This document shows, one piece after another, positions 39,689 to 49,515 of a DNA stretch of 64,000 nucleotides. How positions within the stretch are numbered: the stretch's first letter is position 1; each line of letters starts with the position of its first letter. The stretch comes from Ignavibacteria bacterium (GTDB lineage: Bacteria > Bacteroidota > Ignavibacteria > Kapaibacteriales > Kapaibacteriaceae), in assembly GCA_016191145.1 (NCBI GenBank), contig JACPPD010000004.1, positions 143,139-207,138 of the forward strand, written 5' to 3'. Position numbers and translations under genes: made by a program. Below the pieces are notes generated by a model that saw only the letters and a list, made by a program, of their open reading frames with translations, made no database searches and was not told where the DNA came from.

Positions 39689-40849
39689 ATGATACATCAG
39701 AACCTTCCACCGTTAGCAGTTCACCAACTTCTTCCACTCCCAACGCGCCTGAATGCAGATATAGTTCACACAGGCCTGGGGACTTGTATAGCAATGGTTG
39801 ACAGCGACTTCGTTCCCCATCCCGATTTAACGGAACCTATCAACCGGATTGCCGGATACTACGATGCCGTTAATGACAAGCTTTACAACACGGTACCTTC
39901 AACGGAAGTTAATCCCCGGTCGTGGCACGGCACCATGACTGCATGCACGGCCGCCGGCAACGGATATCTTTCGCACGGAACCTATACTTCCCTGGCGCCC
40001 GATGCAAAAGTATTCCTTGTGCGAACAATGAATGATAAGGGGCGGGTAACAACTGAAACATTATCGCGAGCCCTGACGGCTATTCTTCGGCATTCCGAAG
40101 AATTCGGAATCGATGTTGTCAATATCAGTGTTTATGCAGACGAAATAGATCACACTGAATCTCACCCGGTAAACCGCTGCGTCGAAGATCTAGTTGCAAT
40201 GGGAATTGTTGTTGTTGCCGCAGTAGGTAACAATCCAATGATACCTATACGTCCGCCGGCCGCTGCTCCAAACTGTATTGCAGTAGGCGGACTCGACGAT
40301 AAGAATTCTATAGCAGACGATGATAACGAAATGTATCATTCTACGTTCGGCATTACCACTCTCGGCGTTCAGAAGCCGGAATTAATTGCGCCTGCTATCT
40401 GGCTACCCGCACCGATCTTGTTGGGAACAGCTCAGTTTGAGGAAGCATCTGCTCTGTGCGCACTCGATGCCATGACGGATGCCATGCTCGTTCATGCCGC
40501 CCCCTCCCTGATGCCTTATACAAAAATTGCGTTTCCAGTCTGGACGTCGCGTGAGGTTTCTAAGCTGCGCCACGCTATTGCCCGACGTATTGAATCGGAA
40601 TTAATACTTAACAAATATTATAAAATGGTTGACGGTACATCGTTTGCAGCACCAATTGTAACAAGCATTGTTGCACAAATGAAACAGCTCGACCGAAGAG
40701 CAACTCCCCGCGAAATAAAAGATGTACTTACGCAGACTGCAAAACCGCTACCCGACGTATCGCGCCTGATACAGGGCTTTGGAGTTGTTCAACAGCGCGA
40801 TGCGCTGTCCCGCCTTCGGCTTATCCGATCCTCAAGCATGTCAAACTGA
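39689..40849 (+). CDS. Subtilisin-like serine protease without signal peptide
   Basis: This 386-aa S8 peptidase has its catalytic triad visible: Asp38 in AMVDSDF, His80 in WHGTMTA and Ser318 in DGTSFAAP; the oxyanion-hole region is VVAAVGNN. There is no signal peptide, transmembrane segment, long propeptide or T9SS tail, so it is probably cytoplasmic, like intracellular subtilases. An insert between ~235 and ~310 (ALCALDAMTDAMLVHAAPS and onward) is unusual. It is divergent from the DUF3078 gene with 26 bp between starts and runs toward the amidohydrolase gene, 27 bp downstream. Confidence 0.92.
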   Translation: MIHQNLPPLAVHQLLPLPTRLNADIVHTGLGTCIAMVDSDFVPHPDLTEPINRIAGYYDAVNDKLYNTVPSTEVNPRSWHGTMTACTAAGNGYLSHGTYTSLAPDAKVFLVRTMNDKGRVTTETLSRALTAILRHSEEFGIDVVNISVYADEIDHTESHPVNRCVEDLVAMGIVVVAAVGNNPMIPIRPPAAAPNCIAVGGLDDKNSIADDDNEMYHSTFGITTLGVQKPELIAPAIWLPAPILLGTAQFEEASALCALDAMTDAMLVHAAPSLMPYTKIAFPVWTSREVSKLRHAIARRIESELILNKYYKMVDGTSFAAPIVTSIVAQMKQLDRRATPREIKDVLTQTAKPLPDVSRLIQGFGVVQQRDALSRLRLIRSSSMSN

Positions 40850-40876
40850 GTTGAATTAGTCCGTAATTTCGGGACT

Positions 40877-43800
40877 ATGCGCATCCTTATTCTACTGTTG
40901 TGCTCCGTTACAATAGTTAAAGCTCAGGTTTCGACGACTGTTATCGACGGACTTCGTAAAAAGACTGTGCGACTTGTCGCCTACGTTAACTGCACTGCCA
41001 TCCCGGAACCAGGGAAGAAAATAGATTCTGCTGTAATCCTCGTTCGTGGCGAGCACATTGTTTCGGTAGCCGCCGGAACGCCGATTCCCGCAGGAGCTGA
41101 TGTAAGAGATTTGAAGGGGGCATGGGTCTATGCAGGTTTCGTTGATCCGTTCGTAGACGTTAATGCATTTTCATCTAAGGCTGCGAAGTCTGGCGGCCAT
41201 TCCGGGTCTGACGAAGATGAAGATGGAAGCCCGGTGAGACCGCAACAACAGGGCGCACATTACTGGAACGAAGCTGTTCGGCCCGAACGAAAAGCCACAG
41301 ACAATCTGTTTGTTAGTTCAGAACAAGCAAAAGAATGGACTGCAATTGGAATCCTTGCTGCATCTGTTGCTTCGCACGATGGAATTTTTTCCGGCAGTAA
41401 CGCTGCAATCGTAATGCGCGAAGGGTCGGCAGCAAATATTGTGTTAGCAAATGCTATTACACAGTGCTTGAGTTTCCGCAAAGGAAGTTCAAGTACGCCC
41501 TATCCATCATCACAGATGGGTTCGATTGCATTGATTCGTCAGTCATTCATTGATGCCGACTGGTATGGTAAGGCTCATGCTACGTCAGGTGCGCCTAATG
41601 CAAAACTTCCCGAGACAAACATTTCGCTCGATGCGCTTAATCGCGCTGTAAAGGCAAACACACCATTTATCGCAAGCGCACAGGATGAACATGATATAGG
41701 CCGATGGTCGCGCATTGCCAAAGAAGCTGGAGTGCGGTTAATCTTCAAGGGTAGTGGGCTTGAGTATCGGAGGTCTGCTTCGATTGCAACAATCAAGGCC
41801 GAATGGGGAGGGCTCGATATCATCACGCCGCTTTCGTTTCCGGAAGTCCCGGACGTATCCGATCCCGTCGAAGCTCGCGCTGTTTCTCTTACCGACCTCA
41901 TTCATTGGTATTGGGCTGCCGACAATGCGCGAATACTGGATTCAATCGGCTGCCGAATTGCATTCACTACAGATGGACTAAAGGATAAAGGCTCCTATCT
42001 AAAAAATATTAGATTATGTGTTGCCCGCGGTTTGGATAGTATCAAGGCTCTTGCTGCTATCACTACCGTCCCATCTGAGTTGTCAGGGATTTCTTCGGTT
42101 GTTGGAAGTATTGCTCCAAAGAAAATCGCAAACCTGGTGGTTATGTCGGGTCCGCTGTTCAACGAAGAATCAATTATTCGCAGTGTTGTTGTTGCAGGCG
42201 ACGAACGCGTGTTAGAGCCCCTTACCACTATCGACATACGGGGTACCTGGAATCTATCATCGACTGCCGTCGCCAGGCAGTTAACCGTCGAAATTTCGGG
42301 TAAACCTGAAAGACCGTCGGCTATAGTAAAAATTGATACTATTATTGTTCCTTCCACAGTTTCTTTGAAAGCCGGTCGCGTTGCTTTCACTATCAACTTC
42401 GATACACTGGGCATTGCAGGGTTATCGCGCGTTGTGGTGCAGGCCGACAGCATCCTTATGCAGGGAGAGATGCTGCTACCCGATGGCAAGACGGCATCGT
42501 TTGTAATGAACCGGACGAAACCGTTTGCACCAAAAAAGGAAGATGACAAGAATGCACAGGACAAGCGCGAAGCTGCAGAGGCAAGAAGAGCCTTGCCAGG
42601 ATGGCTGCCGTTGGGACCGTTTGGTTTCGACAAACAGCCCGAACAGGAAACAGTTGTGCTCAAAAATGCAACTGTTTGGACCAGTTCCGATAAGGGAGTT
42701 CTCCAAGGCGCCGACGTCCTCCTGGCGAACGGGAAAATTGCAGGAGTCGGCAAGGGACTAACGGCAAACAAAACAATCGATTGTTCGGGAATGCACATTA
42801 CACCCGGGATTATTGATGAACACTCTCACATAGCCATATCTCGCGGCGTAAACGAAGGAACCCACGCTGTTACCACAGAGGTCCGAATTGGCGACGTTAT
42901 CGATCCAGATGATATCAATATTTATCGTCAGATCACCGGCGGTGTAACTGCCTCACATCTTCTTCATGGCTCTGCAAACCCCATGGGTGGACAACTCCAG
43001 TTTGTTCGGCTGCGATGGGGAGCCGATGCCGAGGGTTTGAAATGGCAGGGGGCTAAGCCAACCGTCAAGTTTGCCCTCGGAGAAAACGTTAAACAGTCAA
43101 ATTGGGGCGACCTTTTTTCGGTTCGATACCCGCAAACAAGGATGGGCGTCGAAGAAATTATGCGCGATGCCTTCAGGGCAGCGCGCGAATATGAACAAGA
43201 ACTTTCGGCAGCAGGTTTGGGTGGCGTACCCGTCCGACGAGACCTCCAGCTTGATGCACTTGTAGAAATTCTCAATAACAAGCGCAACATTCATTGTCAT
43301 TCCTATGTGCAGAGCGAAATTCTGATGCTCATGCGCCTTGCCGAAGAATTTGGATTTCGAGTCCATACATTTACACATATTCTTGAAGGTTACAAAGTTG
43401 CATCGGAGATGGCTAAACATGGAGCCATGGCGTCGACTTTCTCAGACTGGTGGGCCTATAAGTTCGAAGTCTACGATGCTATTCCGGAGAACCCTGCAAT
43501 TATGCACGAAAATGGAGTTGTGGTGTCGGTTAATAGCGACGATCCCGAAATGGCACGACGTCTGAATCAGGAAGCAGGCAAGAGCGTTGCCTATGGCGGC
43601 GTATCTGAAGAAGAAGCATTGAAATTCTGTACGCTGAACTCAGCAAAGCAGATGGGTGTCGACGATGTTGTGGGATCGGTTGAAACAGGAAAGGATGCCG
43701 ATGTTGTTGTATGGAGTGGCAACCCGCTCAGCAATCACTCTCGTGTCGAACACACGTTCATCGAAGGAAGGCACATGTTTTCACGTGAGGCCGATGAACA

Positions 43801-43945
43801 GCTAAGGATAAGGGATTCCGAGCTGCGACGCTACTTAGAGCAGGAAGCTCTTAAAGCTAGTGAGAAAGGATCGGCCACAACAAAAACACGGAAGGCCGGG
43901 AAGCGCGAGTATCATTGCGATACGACTGACGATGAGATGAAATGA
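40877..43945 (+). CDS. Exported two-domain amidohydrolase
   Basis: The 1022-aa protein has a signal peptide (MRILILLLCSVTIVKAQ) and two tandem amidohydrolase-like halves. The N-terminal half (to ~residue 450) keeps the fold (GAWVYAGFVDPFVD, later KIANLVVMSGPL) but lacks the HxH metal pair: VDPFVDVNAF stands where D-x-H-x-H should be. The C-terminal half has the full start signature, ITPGIIDEHSHIA, with His649 and His651, then VNSDDPEMARRLNQEA and ADVVVWSGNPL. It is therefore probably one active metal-dependent domain plus one pseudo-enzyme domain. Substrate is unknown; similar proteins are called imidazolonepropionase-like or X-Pro dipeptidase-like. Its stop overlaps bshC (ATGA). Confidence 0.88.
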   Translation: MRILILLLCSVTIVKAQVSTTVIDGLRKKTVRLVAYVNCTAIPEPGKKIDSAVILVRGEHIVSVAAGTPIPAGADVRDLKGAWVYAGFVDPFVDVNAFSSKAAKSGGHSGSDEDEDGSPVRPQQQGAHYWNEAVRPERKATDNLFVSSEQAKEWTAIGILAASVASHDGIFSGSNAAIVMREGSAANIVLANAITQCLSFRKGSSSTPYPSSQMGSIALIRQSFIDADWYGKAHATSGAPNAKLPETNISLDALNRAVKANTPFIASAQDEHDIGRWSRIAKEAGVRLIFKGSGLEYRRSASIATIKAEWGGLDIITPLSFPEVPDVSDPVEARAVSLTDLIHWYWAADNARILDSIGCRIAFTTDGLKDKGSYLKNIRLCVARGLDSIKALAAITTVPSELSGISSVVGSIAPKKIANLVVMSGPLFNEESIIRSVVVAGDERVLEPLTTIDIRGTWNLSSTAVARQLTVEISGKPERPSAIVKIDTIIVPSTVSLKAGRVAFTINFDTLGIAGLSRVVVQADSILMQGEMLLPDGKTASFVMNRTKPFAPKKEDDKNAQDKREAAEARRALPGWLPLGPFGFDKQPEQETVVLKNATVWTSSDKGVLQGADVLLANGKIAGVGKGLTANKTIDCSGMHITPGIIDEHSHIAISRGVNEGTHAVTTEVRIGDVIDPDDINIYRQITGGVTASHLLHGSANPMGGQLQFVRLRWGADAEGLKWQGAKPTVKFALGENVKQSNWGDLFSVRYPQTRMGVEEIMRDAFRAAREYEQELSAAGLGGVPVRRDLQLDALVEILNNKRNIHCHSYVQSEILMLMRLAEEFGFRVHTFTHILEGYKVASEMAKHGAMASTFSDWWAYKFEVYDAIPENPAIMHENGVVVSVNSDDPEMARRLNQEAGKSVAYGGVSEEEALKFCTLNSAKQMGVDDVVGSVETGKDADVVVWSGNPLSNHSRVEHTFIEGRHMFSREADEQLRIRDSELRRYLEQEALKASEKGSATTKTRKAGKREYHCDTTDDEMK

Positions 43946-45444
43946 ACAGCATTCCACTGACGTCGGTCTATCGATCGGCTATACTCAATAAGTTTATCAA
44001 TAATCGCGATCAACTCTTCCCGACTTCACACGGCCTTTCACCCAAGAGCCGTACCACAGATAAGCCTTCATGTGTAGTAACCGGACAGCAAGTGGGATTG
44101 TTCGGTGGTCCGCTGTATACCTTACTCAAAATTTGTTCGGCACGCGCGGCGGCCGACGAAATATCGCGCTCATCCGGAACAAGCACCGATGCAGTTTTCT
44201 GGCTGGAAGACAACGATCACGATGCCCACGAGGCTTCGTCGGTGTGGCTACCATCGCAGGGAACAGTGAAGGAGTTCTCAATCTGGGACGGTTCGAACGA
44301 TCGGCTGTCTGTTTGCGATCGGAATTTATCTGATAGCGAGATGCAGCGTATCGACGAGCTGCTGACGATGCTCGACGGTCAATTTGCTAAAGATGTTCAG
44401 CAAATGCTGAATAACGCATACCAGACAGGCACATCGTGGTCCGATGCTTTTTTGCGTGTTATTACACGCTTTCTTGATGCATGGCAGATTAAGGTAGTTC
44501 GTGGGTCCGACGTGATTGCCTCCGGCTCCCATCGCTGGCTTGTGGAAAAGGATATTAGAGAACCCGGCAGCATCGAAGCCTTGATAGCAACAACAACCGA
44601 AGTCCTCGAACAACAGGGATTAAAAGCTCAAGCCGCAGTACCCGATGTTTTGTTTTTTCTAAAGGAAGATAACAAAAGACAAAAACTTTCGCTTAGACAG
44701 AATCGGTTTGCAACAAGCAAGACAACCTATACCGCCGACGATTTATTAAAAATACTCGACACAGATCCCGGAAGGTTTTCGCCTTCGGTGTTGGCACGTC
44801 CGCTGGTACAAGATGTTCATCTCAACTCAGTAGCCGTAGTGTTAGGTCCGGCGGAAATCGGCTATCACGCTCAGCTTGTTGATGTTTACAAGGGCTTGGG
44901 TCTTCGACAGCCGAATATTCTTTGTCGGCATTCGGCCTGCATCGTCGATGCCAAAACAAAGCGTGATCTTGTAAAAATTGGAGCTGATCCGCAGTTTTTT
45001 TTTCGGAGCTGGGACGAGGTTGAGCGCGAAATCGCAGACGCAGTTACTCGCGAGACGGATCTTCCTAATGTTGACGATGAATCGCTTTCGCAATTCCTCG
45101 CCCCTTACAGAACTGCCGCACAGCAAATTGATCCAACTCTGCTGAAATCAGTCGATGCAGCAGGAGCATCAATTCGATCTACTATTGGACATGTAGAAAG
45201 CAAACTCAAAAGTGCATTCAAGAGAAGCCATGCTTTAAAATTTGACAGAGCAAGAACCATTTGGACGTCGCTTTATCCAGAAGGTTCACCTAATGAAAGA
45301 ATCCTGCCGCTTGCTGTGTGGATGTCGCGAATCGGATTCGATACGCTTCGTATCATTGTAGAGAAAATCTGCGATGGTTCGCGCAATCAATACATAATCG
45401 CTGACATTTCACAGATAGAAACGGTTGAACCGCATGCCGAATAA
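43942..45444 (+). CDS. bshC: Bacillithiol biosynthesis cysteine-adding enzyme BshC
   Basis: BshC adds cysteine to glucosaminyl-malate in the last step of bacillithiol synthesis. The protein is 500 aa. The nucleotide-binding-like start SCVVTGQQVGLFGGPLYTLLKI and the following AVFWLEDNDHDAHEASSVWLP are diagnostic; later RPLVQDVHLNSVAVVLGPAEIGYHAQ fits the Rossmann core, and a C-terminal coiled coil (ASIRSTIGHVESKLKSAFKR) follows. bshA and bshB are not in the window. Presence of this gene indicates bacillithiol as low-molecular-weight thiol. It overlaps both neighbours. Confidence 0.94.
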   Translation: MNSIPLTSVYRSAILNKFINNRDQLFPTSHGLSPKSRTTDKPSCVVTGQQVGLFGGPLYTLLKICSARAAADEISRSSGTSTDAVFWLEDNDHDAHEASSVWLPSQGTVKEFSIWDGSNDRLSVCDRNLSDSEMQRIDELLTMLDGQFAKDVQQMLNNAYQTGTSWSDAFLRVITRFLDAWQIKVVRGSDVIASGSHRWLVEKDIREPGSIEALIATTTEVLEQQGLKAQAAVPDVLFFLKEDNKRQKLSLRQNRFATSKTTYTADDLLKILDTDPGRFSPSVLARPLVQDVHLNSVAVVLGPAEIGYHAQLVDVYKGLGLRQPNILCRHSACIVDAKTKRDLVKIGADPQFFFRSWDEVEREIADAVTRETDLPNVDDESLSQFLAPYRTAAQQIDPTLLKSVDAAGASIRSTIGHVESKLKSAFKRSHALKFDRARTIWTSLYPEGSPNERILPLAVWMSRIGFDTLRIIVEKICDGSRNQYIIADISQIETVEPHAE

Positions 45445-45925
45445 ACGGCCGTACATATTGGTTGTTGACGACAACAAGATCACAACTAAACTCATGCGCA
45501 GGTATCTCGAAGCACACGACTTCGAATGCGATGAAGCTTACGACGGTATTGAATGTCTTGAGAAAGTCTCCAAGCGTCTGCCCGATGCAATCATCCTGGA
45601 TGTGATGATGCCCAGACTAGATGGATTCGACACAATCAAGGCATTGAAATCAGATCCGAGATCTGCACTCGTTCCGGTTACAATTGTAACTGCATTGAAC
45701 GATATTGCCACACAAGTGAGAGCTGTTGAAGTTGGCGCTGATGATTTTCTTACAAAGCCAATCGAAGAGAAGCTCATCATTACAAAGGTCAGAGTGCTTA
45801 CAGGCTGGGCTCAGGAACGTAAGGCCAACGAACGGCTTCGCACAATTATCAATGGATTGATGAACGGCAACAGATCTGCTGTCGAAGACTTGTTATCAAA
45901 AGAAGGCTTTACTTCACAAACCTGA
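45434..45925 (+). CDS. Response regulator (receiver domain only)
   Basis: The 163-aa protein starts at ATG 45434 inside the end of bshC. Receiver residues are complete: acidic pair in LVVDDNK (residues 12-13), phosphoacceptor Asp56 in ILDVMMP, Thr86 in VTIVTA, and Lys108 in FLTKPI. After the receiver only a short helical tail remains (TGWAQERKANERLRTIINGL), with no DNA-binding or enzymatic output domain. It probably acts through protein-protein contacts. No histidine kinase is adjacent. Confidence 0.93.
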   Translation: MPNKRPYILVVDDNKITTKLMRRYLEAHDFECDEAYDGIECLEKVSKRLPDAIILDVMMPRLDGFDTIKALKSDPRSALVPVTIVTALNDIATQVRAVEVGADDFLTKPIEEKLIITKVRVLTGWAQERKANERLRTIINGLMNGNRSAVEDLLSKEGFTSQT

Positions 45926-45931
45926 AATCCA

Positions 45932-46555
45932 ATGCGAAGAATCAGTTCAATTCTAATTCCGCTGGCATTCTTGCTGCTTAGCAGTTGCTCCACGCTCAGC
46001 GATATATCAAATGCACTCGCATCGCTTAAGAAAATGGAGTTCCGTATCAGTGGCTTATCAAATTTGAAAATTGCAGGCGTCGATGTTTCACGCATCTTAG
46101 ATCCATCCAAACTCTCCGTGGCCGATGGTATTGCATTATCATCTGCATTTGCAAGGAAATCCCTTCCCACAACGTTCACTCTGAACGTCGACGCTCGTAA
46201 TCCAAATAATGGAGGTCAGGGGGCTCGTAATACACCGCTGACGTTGAGCGGACTTGACTGGAGGCTGCTGATCGACGACAAACAAACGATTTCCGGAAAC
46301 ATCGACAAACCGATTGAGATTCCCGGCACAGCGCCCCTTACCACCATTCCACTTAGTGTTTCTGTAGACATGTACAAGTTCTTTGCCGATCGCGGTTACG
46401 ATGGAATCATAAACCTCGCGCTGGCACTAGGTGGCACCAAGGGAAGTACTGCACGAGTAAAACTCGATGCACAGCCAAGCGTTGGTACTGCATTTGGCAC
46501 CATGACCTATCCCAGCCGCATAACAATTGTCGATTCAGAATTTCGCGGTGGTTGA
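45932..46555 (+). CDS. LEA type 2 (WHy-like) lipoprotein
   Basis: The 207-aa protein has a lipoprotein signal (MRRISSILIPLAFLLLSSC, lipid Cys19). The mature part carries a WHy/LEA-2-like beta sandwich: PTTFTLNVDARNPN, then TPLTLSGLDWRLLIDDKQTISGNIDKPIEIPG, then TTIPLSVSVDMYKFF. Such domains bind or stabilise other proteins in the periplasm or at the outer membrane. It follows the response regulator by 6 bp and its stop overlaps the next ATG (TGATG). Confidence 0.82.
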   Translation: MRRISSILIPLAFLLLSSCSTLSDISNALASLKKMEFRISGLSNLKIAGVDVSRILDPSKLSVADGIALSSAFARKSLPTTFTLNVDARNPNNGGQGARNTPLTLSGLDWRLLIDDKQTISGNIDKPIEIPGTAPLTTIPLSVSVDMYKFFADRGYDGIINLALALGGTKGSTARVKLDAQPSVGTAFGTMTYPSRITIVDSEFRGG

Positions 46556-47586
46556 TGGACATCATCGTCCTATTCATTGGTCTCGCACTGAGTGCGGTTT
46601 GCGAATTCCTTGCGTCTGCGCTCTTTGGTGTTCGGCAGTCCGTACTGTCGGCAATGGCCGATGAAGGCTCCATAATTGGCGAGCGATTTAAGACTGCCTA
46701 CGACGACACAGCAGAAACGGCGCTATCAATTTCCCTAGTTGATATGGCGGCAGTTTCATTGTCGATTCTCATGCTTGCATCGATGTCGTGGGGCGCTTCG
46801 GCCACGCTCCTCCTTAGGCTGGCTGTCTTCCTCGTTGTGCTAGGTTTAATCAAGGTTGTTGCAGCCACAATCGGGACTCGGTTTTCCGATCATTTGCTTG
46901 CTTTCACCAGTGTTGTTTTAGTAACGGTGCGCACACTTGCGCTTCCCGCACTTGTTTTACATAGGCTGATGATGAGATTAACTCAGCATCGTTCGGCAGA
47001 AGACGAAGCTCGAGAAGAATTGGAAGCGCTGGTTGAAACAGCAAGGGAGGAAGGTGCTCTCGACCCCGGCGAGTATAGGATAATGACGAACATTATGAGG
47101 TTATCGAGCATTAATGTAAACGATGTTATGACTCCCCGCACCGTGGTTTTTTGTCTGCCGGCCTTAACTACCATTGCCGATGCGCTTAAACTGCCCGAGC
47201 TGCAGATGTTTTCGCGCTTTCCTGTGTACGATGGAGCGGAACTCGATTCCGTGAGTGGTTATGTTATTACAAAGGATGTGTTGCGCGCGGCCTTGGCAGG
47301 CAGGCAAAGTGTTGAGCTTGGCAAATTGAAACGCGACGTTGAGTTCATCCCTGAAAACATTTCTCTTGAACGCGCGCTTGAACAATTCCTGGCTCAACGG
47401 ACGCACTTATTCATGGTTGTTGACGAGCATGGCGGCGTAGAAGGACTCCTAACGCTCGAGGATCTGCTGGAAACCATGCTCGGTGCAGAAATCGTTGATG
47501 AAGCCGATCACGTTGTTGATTTGCGCGCTCTGGCTAAACAGCGGCGTGATGCGCGGATTGCACGACTTTCTGCACAGCGTAGCTAG
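46555..47586 (+). CDS. CNNM/HlyC-CorC-type membrane protein with CBS pair
   Basis: The 343-aa protein starts at ATG 46555 (a TTG precedes it). The N-terminal CNNM membrane domain has about four helices (residues 1-150). The linker EELEALVETAREEGALDPGEYRIMTNIMRLSSINVNDVMTPR is diagnostic of this family. Two CBS domains follow (VMTPRTVVFCLPALTTIADAL; LAQRTHLFMVVDEHGGVEGLLTLEDLLETMLGAEIVDEAD). The usual C-terminal CorC/HlyC domain is missing, giving a short form. The family is linked to Mg or Co efflux. The stop overlaps the convergent aldehyde dehydrogenase by 4 bp. Confidence 0.9.
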   Translation: MDIIVLFIGLALSAVCEFLASALFGVRQSVLSAMADEGSIIGERFKTAYDDTAETALSISLVDMAAVSLSILMLASMSWGASATLLLRLAVFLVVLGLIKVVAATIGTRFSDHLLAFTSVVLVTVRTLALPALVLHRLMMRLTQHRSAEDEAREELEALVETAREEGALDPGEYRIMTNIMRLSSINVNDVMTPRTVVFCLPALTTIADALKLPELQMFSRFPVYDGAELDSVSGYVITKDVLRAALAGRQSVELGKLKRDVEFIPENISLERALEQFLAQRTHLFMVVDEHGGVEGLLTLEDLLETMLGAEIVDEADHVVDLRALAKQRRDARIARLSAQRS

Positions 47587-48947
47587 GTTTCGACAACGGA
47601 TTTGTGATTGACAAATTCCAGCAGCCCCTCGGCGCCAAGTTCCCTTCCGTAGCCGCTGTCTTTAACGCCGCCAAAGGGTAGCCTGGCGTCGCTCCTCACA
47701 AAGTCGTTGATAAACACCATTCCGCATTCAAGCTCCGCTGCGAACCTATTTGCACGCTCGCTGTTCGATGTAAACACGGCTGCTCCCAAGCCGTAACGCG
47801 AGGCATTTGCAATAGAAATAGCCTCTTCATCGGTTGTGGTTGTCAGTACCGCCGCAGCAGGTCCAAATAGTTCTTCTGTGTCTGCAACACTGCCGGGCTT
47901 TACACCGGTGAGAACGAGTGGGTTGACGTAGAAGCCTTTCGTCAATGCGTCGGTTCTCACATTGCGCGAGGCGGCAGCGCCTTCTGCAACGGCCCTGTCG
48001 ACCTGGTCTAGGAATGTATTCTTCAGGTCATTTCGAGCAAGCGGACCTACATCAACACCGGATATCGGATCACCGACAGTTTTACTATGCATGTACTTTG
48101 TCAACATATTTATAAAATCATCAGCTATACCGCTATCAACTATAAACCTTTTTGCGCTTATGCAGGACTGTCCGGAATTCATGCAGCGCGATGCAGCGCA
48201 GACCGAAGCCGCGCGGTCAAGATCGGCATCGTCGAGAACAATGTACGGGTCATTGCCGCCGAGCTCCATCACCGATTTCTTTATATACCGTCCGGCAATG
48301 GAGGCTACAGCACTTCCGCCGCGGGCAGACCCGGTAAAGGTAACGGCACTGACGCGTCTGTCTGCAATAACACGTTCAACATCGGGTATGTCTATTAAAA
48401 GATTCCCAACCAGCCCCTCTGGCAAGCCCCCTATCCTACAGATGTTTATAATCTCTTCAGCGCAGCCAAACGTGTTAGGCGCATGTTTGAGCAGGACTGC
48501 GTTACCGGCAGCAAGTGCAGGGGCGGCAAATCTGAAAAACTGCCAGAAAGGGAAATTCCACGGCATGATTCCGAGAACAATACCGATCGGCGGGAACCTG
48601 ATTGTGCTGGATGCAAACTCTGTTGGAACGTAATTATCGCGCAGTACTCGTTGTGCATTGTTGGCGGCATAATCGCAGGCAGTTGCACACTTAATAATTT
48701 CGGCTTCCGCCTGGGCAATGGGCTTACCCATTTCGTCTGTGATTAAAGAGGCGAGTTTCTTTACATTGTTGAGGAGTGCCTGACCAACGGACTGGACGAC
48801 CATCGATCTGGATTCAACAGGCGTTTGCTTCCACGAATGTTGTGCTTTATGCGCTGAGGCAATGCAGGTATCAACTTCGCGAACCGTGAGCGCGGGATAT
48901 TCTGCAAGAATGGTTTCGTTTGCAGGGTTAATTGACCGAAAGATCAT
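47583..48947 (-). CDS. NAD(P)-dependent aldehyde dehydrogenase, succinate-semialdehyde dehydrogenase-like
   Basis: The 454-aa protein belongs to the ALDH superfamily and looks most like the Sad/GabD2-type succinate-semialdehyde dehydrogenases: it is short, starts directly with INPANETILAEYPA, and has MPWNFPFWQFFRFAAPALAAGN. The catalytic residues are Glu228 (MELGGNDPYIV) and Cys262 (NSGQSCISAKRF). The end is PFGGVKDSGYGRELGAEGLLEFVNHKSV. It would oxidise succinate semialdehyde to succinate, but the substrate is inferred from similarity. ATG 48947 overlaps the stop of the upstream small gene (ATGA). Confidence 0.92.
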   Translation of the reverse strand: MIFRSINPANETILAEYPALTVREVDTCIASAHKAQHSWKQTPVESRSMVVQSVGQALLNNVKKLASLITDEMGKPIAQAEAEIIKCATACDYAANNAQRVLRDNYVPTEFASSTIRFPPIGIVLGIMPWNFPFWQFFRFAAPALAAGNAVLLKHAPNTFGCAEEIINICRIGGLPEGLVGNLLIDIPDVERVIADRRVSAVTFTGSARGGSAVASIAGRYIKKSVMELGGNDPYIVLDDADLDRAASVCAASRCMNSGQSCISAKRFIVDSGIADDFINMLTKYMHSKTVGDPISGVDVGPLARNDLKNTFLDQVDRAVAEGAAASRNVRTDALTKGFYVNPLVLTGVKPGSVADTEELFGPAAAVLTTTTDEEAISIANASRYGLGAAVFTSNSERANRFAAELECGMVFINDFVRSDARLPFGGVKDSGYGRELGAEGLLEFVNHKSVVET

Positions 48948-49210
48948 TCCTGCAAATTATCAACCTCACTTGCATTGTCGGGAAGAATCCCTGGTTCCTC
49001 CTTGCTAGCCTTTTCGATAAGAATGCGCCCCTTGTGTGAAAGTGCATGATCCAGATATGCACCCAGGGAGCCCCGTAATGGCACTGGAGAAATACGCTCG
49101 ATCAGGCCAAAGGCGACAGCTAGCCTCAAGGACTGGGTATCAATCATTCTAGTACGTTCAAATTCCAACAATGCTGGCACGAGCTTGCGCTCTATGCGAG
49201 TTAACGACAT
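48944..49210 (-). CDS. Small hypothetical protein upstream of the aldehyde dehydrogenase
   Basis: The 88-aa soluble protein begins MSLTRIERKLVPALLEFERTRMIDTQSLRLAVAFGLIERISPVP and ends in an acidic tail (ASEVDNLQE). It is helical, possibly a helix-turn-helix-like fold, but no family is recognised. ATGA overlap with the downstream gene suggests translational coupling and a shared transcript. Confidence 0.65.
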   Translation of the reverse strand: MSLTRIERKLVPALLEFERTRMIDTQSLRLAVAFGLIERISPVPLRGSLGAYLDHALSHKGRILIEKASKEEPGILPDNASEVDNLQE

Positions 49211-49515
49211 ACCTCCACCTGCGTTATCCCAATTCCTGACCTAATTACCTATTTGGGTGTGAACCATCAATTGCATCTAAATTTAAGTAATATTACGTTC
49301 TAAAAAGTACTTAATGTCATACTGAATCTATATGAGATTTTGGTACGTATCGCGTCAAAATAATTTAGGCTAACTACGTCTTGTATTACACTAACCTCGT
49401 GATATTTCAACTGCATACATGAGAGGGCAATCTAATCCAAAAACCTATATTTCATGTTAAAACACAGAAAATGGATTTCGTTTGGCATACAACTCCACTG
49501 TAATTTTGTCGGCTC
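49211..49515. other. AT-rich divergent intergenic region
   Basis: 305 bp between the divergent starts of the small hypothetical gene and TerC. It is clearly richer in A+T than its flanks and must hold both promoters. I could not identify a specific promoter, operator or riboswitch in it. Confidence 0.5.
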
